NCBI GenBank assembly: GCA_016719815.1 | Contig: JADJYK010000013.1 | Location: forward strand, 144,037-208,036 | Direction of reading: 5' to 3' | DNA: 64,000 nucleotides | Source: Chitinophagaceae bacterium | GTDB taxonomy: Bacteria; Bacteroidota; Bacteroidia; Chitinophagales; Chitinophagaceae | In this document: positions 57,354 through 64,000 of the stretch, one piece after another | How positions within the stretch are numbered: the stretch's first letter is position 1 | Layout of the letters: each line of letters starts with the position of its first letter | The notes under the pieces: model-generated | The model's input: the letters and a program-made list of their open reading frames with translations, nothing else | Told to the model about the DNA's origin: nothing | Databases searched by the model: none | Made by a program: the position numbers and the translations under genes

Positions 57354-58229
57354 ATGAAAATATCCGGTTTTACATTCGTTCGCAATGCAGTAAAATTCGA
57401 CTATCCGGTAGTGGAGTCTATCACTTCCATTTTATCAATTGTTCATGAATTTATAGTATGTATTGGCAATTGCGAAGATGGTACCCTGGAACTGGTTCAG
57501 TCTATCAATTCGCCTAAAATAAAAATCTTTCATTCCGTTTGGGATGATTCACTTCGTGAAGGTGGCCGTGTGCTGGCAGTGGAAACAGACAAAGCCTTTG
57601 CACACATCAGTCCGGACAGTGACTGGGCCTTTTACCTGCAGGCAGATGAAGTGGTGCATGAAGATGACCTGCCAAAGATTGTACAGGCAGCACAAGAACA
57701 CCTGGATAATAAAAAAGTGGAAGGCCTGCTTTTTAAGTACAAACATTTTTACGGCACTTATGATTATATCGGCGACAGCCGCCGCTGGTATAATCATGAA
57801 ATACGGCTGATCAGAAACATTCCTGCTGTTAAATCATACCGTGATGCACAGGGTTTCAGGCTTGATAACGACAGGAAACTGAATGTAAAGCTTGCGAATG
57901 CATCTGTTTGGCACTACGGTTGGGTACGCCATCCCCATAAACAACTGGAAAAGCTAAATACGTTTTACAGCCTGTGGAGCAAAGACCACCAGGTAGCACA
58001 GAATATTGATGAGCAGGAGCAGTTTGATTTCTTTAAGGATGCCGACTCCCTCAAACTGTTTACAGGAAACCACCCTGCAGTAATGAAAAAAAGAATTGAA
58101 GAAAAAAACTGGCAGGTAAACTTCGATGTCACCAAAAAGAAATTCTCTTTTAAAGACAAGCTCCTTTACAAAATTGAAAAACTCACCGGAAAACGGTTGT
58201 TCAACTACAAAAATTATAAGATAACCTGA
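57354..58229 (+). CDS. Glycosyltransferase family 2-like protein
   Basis: A 291-residue GT-A fold protein. The N-terminal SGFTFVRNAVKFDYPVVESI is a common opening, followed by a nucleotide-binding EFIVCIGNCEDGTLELVQSI. The DxD-like metal site is in FYLQADEVVHEDDLPKIV. A WHYGWVRHPHKQLEKLNTF stretch occurs in the C-terminal half. No membrane helix is seen, so it probably acts at the cytoplasmic side. The neighbouring lipid A genes suggest a role in lipopolysaccharide or surface glycans, but donor and acceptor are unknown. Confidence 0.85.
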   Translation: MKISGFTFVRNAVKFDYPVVESITSILSIVHEFIVCIGNCEDGTLELVQSINSPKIKIFHSVWDDSLREGGRVLAVETDKAFAHISPDSDWAFYLQADEVVHEDDLPKIVQAAQEHLDNKKVEGLLFKYKHFYGTYDYIGDSRRWYNHEIRLIRNIPAVKSYRDAQGFRLDNDRKLNVKLANASVWHYGWVRHPHKQLEKLNTFYSLWSKDHQVAQNIDEQEQFDFFKDADSLKLFTGNHPAVMKKRIEEKNWQVNFDVTKKKFSFKDKLLYKIEKLTGKRLFNYKNYKIT

Positions 58230-58307
58230 TTCTGATTATATTTTACTTCTGCTTATAATGATAAGCCAGCCTAACTTCCCATTCACCTTTCACTACTCAC
58301 TATTTAC

Positions 58308-58315
58308 TATCTTTG
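58308..58315 (+). promoter_or_regulatory. Candidate -7 box TATCTTTG for lpxC/fabZ
   Basis: Exact TAnnTTTG, 21 bases before ATG 58336. A TTTC about 19 bases upstream could serve as the -33 element. Confidence 0.45.
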
Positions 58316-58335
58316 CCCCCGCATAAAACAGGCAC

Positions 58336-59739
58336 ATGACAAACAATTTTAACCCGGATAAGCAGCACACTATAAAGAATGGAGTAACTATTTCAGGCAC
58401 AGGTCTGCATACTGGTATCCTGGCCGATCTTACCCTTAAGCCTGCCTCTCCCGGTTTTGGATACCAGTTTCAACGGATAGATTTGCCCAACCAGCCTGTT
58501 ATTAAGGCTGACTGTGACCTGGTAACTGATGTAAGCCGTGGCACTACTTTAGAGGCAAACGGCGCCAAAGTAAGCACCGTTGAACATGTACTGGCTGCCC
58601 TCGTAGGAATGGGAATAGATAACTGTCTGCTGGAAATTAACGGACCCGAGATGCCAATCATTGATGGCAGCTCTCAGCCCTTTGTAGAACTGATTGAAGA
58701 AGCAGGTATTGTAGAACAGGATGCGGCAAAAATCTGGTATAGCATTGACGAAAATATTTATTACTACGACGAAGCCAAACGGGTGGAAATGGTGGCGATG
58801 CCGGCCATGGAATACCAGGTTACCACATTAATTGATTTTAATTCACCCGTTCTGGGCACACAACATGCCGGTCTTAAACATATCAACAGCTTTAAAAATG
58901 AAATAGCACCTTGCCGGACTTTCTGTTTTCTGCATGAACTGGAAATGCTGCTGGAGCATAACCTGATAAAAGGCGGCGATGTTAACAATGCGATTGTTAT
59001 AGTTGATAAGCCGGTTGATGATACAGAGATGGACAGGCTCAAGAAAATTTTTAAGAAAGACAAAATAGAAGTAAAAAGCGAAGGCTATCTGAACAATCTT
59101 GAGCTTCGCTTTCCTAATGAACCAGCCCGCCACAAGTTATTAGATGTGATAGGCGATTTATCGCTGATTGGCTACCCTATAAAAGGACGCATCATTGCTA
59201 ACCGGCCGGGACACAGCACCAATGTTGAATTTGCCAAAAAGATCAAGCAGTATATTAAAAAGAACAAACACACCAAGGGTGTTCCTATTTACAATCCTAA
59301 CCAGCCACCGGTGTACGACCAGCAATATGTTGAAAAAATTCTGCCACATCGATTTCCATTTGCACTGGTAGATAAAGTAATAGAACTTACCGACACACAT
59401 ATCGTGGGTATCAAAAATGTAACCTACAACGAATGGTTCTTCCAGGGTCATTTTCCCGGCAACCCCGTAATGCCTGGCGTATTGCAGATTGAAGCACTGG
59501 CACAGTGCGGCGGTATTCTTGCCATTAACCTTAGCGGTGAAGGACAGTACGATACCTACTTTCTTAAAATAGACAACTGTAAGTTTAAACAAATGGTAAA
59601 ACCCGGCGATACACTGATTTTAAAAATGGAACTGATTGCTCCTATCCGCCGCGGTATCTGCGAAATGAAGGGCACCACCTATGTTGGTAATAAGGTTTGT
59701 TGTGAAGCAGATTTGGTGGCACAGATTGTGAAGCGATAA
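58336..59739 (+). CDS. lpxC/fabZ: Bifunctional LpxC deacetylase / FabZ dehydratase
   Basis: A 467-residue fusion found in Bacteroidota. Residues 1-305 are LpxC, the zinc deacetylase that commits to lipid A: IKNGVTISGTGLHTG, first zinc His in VSTVEHVLAALVGMGIDN, LDVIGDLSLIGYPIKG and the His/Asp region RIIANRPGHSTNVEFAKK. Residues 320-467 are FabZ, the 3-hydroxyacyl-ACP dehydratase: ILPHRFPFALVDKVIEL, catalytic His in FFQGHFPGNPVMPGVLQIE with Glu in EALAQ. The fusion links fatty-acid elongation with lipid A. It is intact and ends before a strong terminator. Confidence 0.96.
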   Translation: MTNNFNPDKQHTIKNGVTISGTGLHTGILADLTLKPASPGFGYQFQRIDLPNQPVIKADCDLVTDVSRGTTLEANGAKVSTVEHVLAALVGMGIDNCLLEINGPEMPIIDGSSQPFVELIEEAGIVEQDAAKIWYSIDENIYYYDEAKRVEMVAMPAMEYQVTTLIDFNSPVLGTQHAGLKHINSFKNEIAPCRTFCFLHELEMLLEHNLIKGGDVNNAIVIVDKPVDDTEMDRLKKIFKKDKIEVKSEGYLNNLELRFPNEPARHKLLDVIGDLSLIGYPIKGRIIANRPGHSTNVEFAKKIKQYIKKNKHTKGVPIYNPNQPPVYDQQYVEKILPHRFPFALVDKVIELTDTHIVGIKNVTYNEWFFQGHFPGNPVMPGVLQIEALAQCGGILAINLSGEGQYDTYFLKIDNCKFKQMVKPGDTLILKMELIAPIRRGICEMKGTTYVGNKVCCEADLVAQIVKR

Positions 59740-59765
59740 TCTTCATTAACCTGATTTATGTTACT

Positions 59766-59794
59766 AAAAATGCCTGTTTTTTACAGGCATTTTT
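59766..59794 (+). terminator. Rho-independent terminator after lpxC/fabZ
   Basis: Perfect 12-bp stem AAAAATGCCTGT / ACAGGCATTTTT with a five-T loop, continuing into CTTTTA. Confidence 0.85.
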
Positions 59795-59865
59795 CTTTTA
59801 TCCACAATCCCAAAAAAAGGGCTGAAAAAGAAGCTGAAAACACCCCTTCTCCCACCCCATTTTCG

Positions 59866-59873
59866 TACATTTG
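59866..59873 (+). promoter_or_regulatory. Candidate -7 box TACATTTG for gyrB
   Basis: Exact TAnnTTTG, 48 bases before ATG 59921. It is the same eight bases as the porX and HD gene boxes. Confidence 0.45.
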
Positions 59874-59920
59874 TGAGTTCTATTTTTTCACTCTGAAAAG
59901 GGTAATTTTTTAATCAATTT

Positions 59921-61912
59921 ATGAGTACAGAAGCAACAGATTTGAACCAGGAAAATCTTCCAGAAAATAATGGCAACTACGGTGCCGACAGCATACAGGT
60001 TTTAGAAGGGCTGGAAGCAGTGCGTAAAAGGCCCGCCATGTATATTGGCGATATTGGCGTTAAAGGTTTGCACCACCTTGTATATGAAGTGGTGGACAAC
60101 TCGATTGACGAAGCCCTTGCCGGCTATTGCAAAAACATCACCGTTAATATACACGAAGACAATTCTATTTCTGTGGAAGATGATGGCCGTGGTATTCCCA
60201 CCGCCATGCACACAAAAGAAAAAAAATCAGCACTGGAAGTGGTAATGACCGTACTGCATGCCGGTGGTAAGTTTGATAAGGATTCTTACAAAGTATCAGG
60301 CGGTTTGCACGGTGTGGGTGTTAGCTGCGTTAACGCTTTAAGTAAACTGCTGAAAGTTACTGTAAACCGTGACGGCAAAACATTTGAACAGGAATATAAG
60401 ATTGGCGTACCGCAATATGCAGTAAGAGAAGCAGGCACCAGTGAGAAAACAGGCACAAGGGTACACTTCTGGCCCGATGATTCTATCTTCATCACCACCA
60501 CTTATAACAAAGACATATTGGAAAGCCGCCTGCGGGAACTGGCTTATCTTAACCGTGGTGTAAGAATCATCCTGAACGACCTGCGGGAAAAAGACGATGC
60601 CGGAAATCTCTACACCATTACTTTTTACAGCGAAGGTGGTATAGTGGAATTTGTGGAAATGCTCGACAACAATGCAGGCCGCAACCCGCTGATACCAACG
60701 GTTATTTCTGTTGAAGGCAGAGATGAAAACACAAACGTAACCGTTGAGGTGGCTTTACGGTATAACGACAGCTACAACGAACATATTTATTCTTACGTAA
60801 ACAATATCAATACCATTGAAGGCGGAACCCACGTTTCCGGTTTTCGCAGGGCATTGACGAGGGTATTCAAAAGCTACGGCGATAAGAACGGGCTGTTTGA
60901 AAAAGCCAAAGTGGAGATTGAAGGCGATGACTTCCGGGAAGGGCTGAGTGCTATTATCTCCGTTAAAGTACCCGAGCCACAGTTTGAAGGACAAACCAAA
61001 ACCAAACTCGGCAACAACGAAGTGATGGGTGTGGTGGATACCACCGTTTCTAAAGTACTGGAAGCATATTTGGAAGAGAATCCGAAGGAAGCAAAAAACA
61101 TTGTATCGAAAGTAATTCTGGCTGCACAGGCAAGGGCCGCTGCCAGAAAAGCAAGAGAACTGGTACAGCGTAAATCGGTGTTGAGTGGTGGTGGCCTGCC
61201 GGGTAAACTGGCCGACTGCAGCGAAAGAGATGCTGAAAAATGTGAACTGTTTCTTGTTGAGGGAGACTCGGCCGGTGGTACTGCCAAGCAGGGCCGTGAC
61301 CGCAGCTTCCAGGCCATTCTGCCACTGAGAGGTAAGATTCTCAACGTGGAGAAAGCGATGGAGCATAAGATTTATGACAACGAAGAGATAAGAAATATGT
61401 TTACCGCCCTTGGCGTAATGATGGGCACACCCGAAGACCCCAAGGCACTTGACCTTAGTAAGCTCCGTTATCACAAACTGATTATCATGACGGATGCCGA
61501 TGTGGACGGCTCGCATATTGCCACTCTTATTCTCACCTTTATTTACCGCTACATGAAGGAGATGGTGGAGCAGGGCTATGTATATATTGCGCAGCCACCT
61601 TTGTATTTGGTGAAGAAGGGCAAAGACCAGGCCTATGCCTGGAACGAGGAACAACGCAAAAGCTATATCGAGAAATTTGCTGCGGGAAAAGAAGACAGTG
61701 TAAATGTGCAGCGCTACAAAGGTTTGGGTGAGATGAATGCCGACCAGTTGTGGAACACCACCATGAACCCGGCCTCGAGAACATTGAAGCAGGTAACCAT
61801 TGAAAGTGCGGCCGAGGCCGACCGTGTATTTAGTATGCTGATGGGTGATGAAGTAGCCCCGCGCAGAGAGTTTATTGAAAGCCACGCCAAGTATGCAAAG
61901 CTGGATGTGTAG
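59921..61912 (+). CDS. gyrB: DNA gyrase subunit B
   Basis: ATPase subunit of the type II topoisomerase that introduces negative supercoils. It has 663 residues, the short form without the enterobacterial insert. The GHKL ATPase site includes EGLEAVRKRPAMYIGDIG, YEVVDNSIDEALAG, VEDDGRGIP and GGLHGVGVSCVNALS. The transducer has VSVEGRDENTNVTVEVAL. The TOPRIM domain has FLVEGDSAGGTAKQGRDR and MTDADVDGSHIATLIL, and QRYKGLGEMNADQLWNTTM follows. The frame is intact. The start ATG 59921 fits the upstream promoter. No gyrA or dnaA is adjacent. Confidence 0.97.
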   Translation: MSTEATDLNQENLPENNGNYGADSIQVLEGLEAVRKRPAMYIGDIGVKGLHHLVYEVVDNSIDEALAGYCKNITVNIHEDNSISVEDDGRGIPTAMHTKEKKSALEVVMTVLHAGGKFDKDSYKVSGGLHGVGVSCVNALSKLLKVTVNRDGKTFEQEYKIGVPQYAVREAGTSEKTGTRVHFWPDDSIFITTTYNKDILESRLRELAYLNRGVRIILNDLREKDDAGNLYTITFYSEGGIVEFVEMLDNNAGRNPLIPTVISVEGRDENTNVTVEVALRYNDSYNEHIYSYVNNINTIEGGTHVSGFRRALTRVFKSYGDKNGLFEKAKVEIEGDDFREGLSAIISVKVPEPQFEGQTKTKLGNNEVMGVVDTTVSKVLEAYLEENPKEAKNIVSKVILAAQARAAARKARELVQRKSVLSGGGLPGKLADCSERDAEKCELFLVEGDSAGGTAKQGRDRSFQAILPLRGKILNVEKAMEHKIYDNEEIRNMFTALGVMMGTPEDPKALDLSKLRYHKLIIMTDADVDGSHIATLILTFIYRYMKEMVEQGYVYIAQPPLYLVKKGKDQAYAWNEEQRKSYIEKFAAGKEDSVNVQRYKGLGEMNADQLWNTTMNPASRTLKQVTIESAAEADRVFSMLMGDEVAPRREFIESHAKYAKLDV

Positions 61913-61972
61913 TTAAATAAGTTTATTGAATTGAAAGGCCGGCAGGCGCCCCTTTGTTTTTGTTTATTTTTT

Positions 61973-62051
61973 CGGGGGCCCCCCCCCCGGGCCCCCGGGG
62001 GGGGGGGCCGTTCCCGTCCCCGCCGCCCCCCGTTGGCCCCGGCCCCCCAAC
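61973..62051. repeat. Abnormal G/C-only homopolymer tract
   Basis: The first 38 bases (61973-62010) are only G and C, built of runs of 5 to 11 identical bases. The next 40 are more than 85% GC. Nothing else in the window resembles it. I suspect a sequencing or assembly artefact at a join between gyrB and the gene to its right. A genuine structured element cannot be excluded. Confidence 0.7.
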
Positions 62052-62118
62052 AGGTCGTGTTGCCTGATGTGACTGCCACATTGTTTTGTGAACTTGCAGG
62101 GCACAATATAAATAATAA

Positions 62119-63760
62119 TTACTCTATTCTTGAACGAAAATATCTTTCTGTTTCCTTATCCATGAAATAAACATAACAACCTTTCATTCCTCTAGTTAAT
62201 AGGATTCTATAAATGTTTCGAACAAGTTTATTTAACTCATCAGGCTTTTGATTCAGTCCTTGCTTTCCTTTAAAATCCTTGTATTCGTCCCAAGGTGTGA
62301 AATATTTATTTGTTTTGGAATTAAATTGCAAATCCTTCCCGACAATAATTCCCGTATAATCAAATTCGAGGCCTTGGGAAGTATGAACGCAGCCTACTTG
62401 ATCAATGCCATCTTCGTCAATTGCCCAAGTAGTTCCAACATTTCTTGAATTCCAAGGCATTCCAAAATTAAATTCAGAATTAATACATCTTCAATTTGCC
62501 CGTTTGAATTACTCATCATTTGCTGCAGTCCATTTCCAGGCATAGCCAGCTAAAATTCTAGCTTTATAACCTTCATCACTTTAGATTTTATTAATTCTCG
62601 TAAAGCATTTGGGTTGTCACAAATTTTAAATTCAAAATCTTGTTTGTCCCAGCCATCAAAATTTCCTGTTGCCTGTAATTAAAACATCATCAACCCAGTT
62701 AATATAACCATCAGCTCCAGCACATCTAAATTGTGCAGTAAGATTTAGTTTGTGAATTTCTGCGTTATGTAATTGTGCGATCCTTGTAATTTCATCTAGT
62801 GTGCCAATATCATCTGGTCGTATAATTTGCTTTTCGTCGATAAAGAAAATACTGACATTGGCGGCGTTGATTATGTCTTCAATTTGGTTTTTGCCTTTAT
62901 ACATAAAAGCATTTTGATTTTTCAAACGGTGAGCCTCGTCTACAATTAATACATCAAAAGTATTTTTCATTGCACCATAAAAGCCTCCCGACCCTTTTAA
63001 CAAATGTTTGATTCTGCTTCTATCAAAAGCTTTTGCTAAGCTGTTTACCATCACGTCTCGAAATGAAGCATTTGGCGCTACAAATACTACGTTCTTTTTT
63101 TAGTTAACAAATCTCCTAAGAGGTTCATTGAGATGACAGACTTGCAGCAGTGCCTGGGCCACCATTGATTATTACAACAGTTTTGTTCTTTGAATTTATT
63201 GCTATGTCCTTAGCGCTTTAAAAGCTACTTTTTGATTTTCAAGAAGAACGAATTCTTTGTTTCCTTTAAAAGACCTGTAATATGGTCAATTAGTTTTTTA
63301 CTTGGTCGGATATTTCCATTTTCAATTTGATATAAAATTGATTCGCCTTTTCCCTTGCCTACAAAAATTGAATGAATTCTTCTAATTGTAACGATCGTCC
63401 TTAAAATATAGCGGCGAATCGTTAATTATCGATTTATATATATTATCTCGTAGCGGTTCAGGCTTTTTTTCAATGTAATTGTGTAAGTAAGCACAAGAAT
63501 ATGCTTGAAGAGAACTCTTAAATACTTTCATTAAAATCTTTAGGAACAACTTGTAAGAATATGCTTGATAGGAAGGGGTGTGCCTCATTGCCGTGATAAG
63601 CAGTGTAAATAATGCCATCTTTATTTGTGCTATGCGCTTCTTTCCATTGCTTTAGTTCAATGATGATGAAACTCGGTTTGCCTATTTCATCATGGCCTGA
63701 GATAATAAAATCAACTCGCAATGAAGTTGAAGGTAAATTATATTCTATTAAGATTCGCAG
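62119..63760 (-). pseudogene. DUF2075 (Schlafen group 3-like) helicase-type protein, frameshifted and N-terminally truncated
   Basis: Pieces of one DUF2075 protein occur in order: an N-terminal nuclease-like part (LRVDFIISGHDE, FIIIELKQWKEAH), then CAYLHNYIEKKPE, an ATPase with DVLIVDEAHRLKNQNAFMY, IFFIDEKQIIRPDDIGTL, LTAQFRCAGADGYINWVDD, and the C-terminal helicase part VGCVHTSQGLEFDYTGIIVG ... LLTRGMKGCYVYF. Shifts occur near 63560, 63400, 63100-63250, 62650 and 62465-62600. The Walker A region reads GGPGTAAS then stops, where GGPGTGKS is expected (about 63130-63160). About 60 N-terminal residues usual for the family are missing, and the coding starts directly after the MazG-like stop. Confidence 0.75.
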
Positions 63761-64000
63761 TCATCTCTCGTTATATTTTTTAGCTGTCCCTTTCGCTTTA
63801 GCAATAGGATATTTTTCTGCGTTTTTCTTTATCTTTTCAAGTACTATTTCTATGATATCAAAACCATATTTATCAGCTAACAAAAAGGCAAATGCTAATA
63901 TGTCTGCTAATTCTTCTTTTACCTTTTCCTTATTTGCCTCGTTTGCTTCCTTCCATAAGAACAACTCAAGTAGTTCTCCAGATTCTACATTTATTGCCAA
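63761..64000 (-). CDS. MazG-like nucleotide pyrophosphohydrolase, partial (runs off right edge)
   Basis: The C-terminal 79 residues of an all-alpha NTP pyrophosphohydrolase. The metal-binding E-rich helices are visible: INVESGELLELFLWKEANE and VKEELADILAFAFLLADKYG. The end EKYPIAKAKGTAKKYNER is typical of the single-domain MazG-like family. Its stop is immediately followed by DUF2075 coding sequence on the same strand and in the same reading frame. From memory, genes of this type are found next to DUF2075 genes in other bacteria, so the two may function together. The N-terminus lies outside the window. Confidence 0.88.
   Translation of the reverse strand: MAINVESGELLELFLWKEANEANKEKVKEELADILAFAFLLADKYGFDIIEIVLEKIKKNAEKYPIAKAKGTAKKYNER

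Noticed and set aside
61931..62170. Open frame across the G/C tract after gyrB
   Set aside because: Proline/glycine/arginine-rich translation of low-complexity DNA; not a real protein.

Overview
The window looks like a chromosomal segment of a Bacteroidota bacterium, most likely Chitinophagaceae or a close relative. The evidence is gene content: a SusC/RagA-type receptor, two kinds of type IX secretion (T9SS) sorting domain, the T9SS regulator PorX, a fused LpxC-FabZ, a B12-dependent ribonucleotide reductase, and several start sites preceded by the Bacteroidetes -7 box TAnnTTTG. I see no tRNA, rRNA or CRISPR array.

Layout. 0-2 kb: end of a SusC-like receptor and a divergent AraC regulator. 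2.4-5.8 kb: nrdJ. 6.4-10 kb: two surface or secreted proteins, one with a gliding/T9SS type B C-terminus. 10-25 kb: housekeeping genes (GGGP-synthase-like enzyme, LytTR two-component pair, dxs, L,D-transpeptidase, osmC, scpA, mscL, ppk2, EamA permease, frr, WecA-like transferase, transketolase N half, LolC-like permease, rbfA, MsbA-like exporter). 26.4-30.2 kb: biotin carrier, biotin carboxylase and carboxyltransferase, probably a propionyl-CoA carboxylase. 30.2-31.2 kb: a cluster of intergenic repeats. 31.2-39 kb: an AT-rich accessory island with a frameshift-riddled type I restriction-modification locus (hsdR, BRO-N protein, GxxExxY protein, hsdM, hsdS), a REP-type tyrosine transposase between hsdM and hsdS, and an orphan DUF6527 gene. 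39-62 kb: secreted protein, membrane pyrophosphatase, MtfA-like peptidase, FadL-like porin, acyl-CoA dehydrogenase, MBL hydrolase, DUF3857 protein, porX, HD hydrolase, lpxD, a large M1 peptidase, a glycosyltransferase, lpxC/fabZ and gyrB. After gyrB comes an abnormal G/C-only tract, then a MazG-like pyrophosphohydrolase and a broken DUF2075 helicase-like gene on the minus strand, running off the right edge.

How the genes connect. The AraC gene sits divergently to the receptor and may control it. accC, the carrier and the carboxyltransferase form one enzyme. The FadL-like protein and acyl-CoA dehydrogenase fit fatty-acid uptake and oxidation, which feeds propionyl-CoA and acetyl-CoA. lpxD and lpxC/fabZ make lipid A. 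PorX controls the secretion system that would export the M1 peptidase and the CHU_C protein found in the same window.

Caution. Many genes, including ones expected to be intact (nrdJ, accC, hppA, the ABC exporter), carry single-base gains or losses in homopolymer runs. This is the pattern of uncorrected long-read error. Frameshifts are far denser in the hsd island and at the right end, so real decay there cannot be separated from low-quality sequence without reads. Family names and domain assignments are from memory of motifs, not from a database search.
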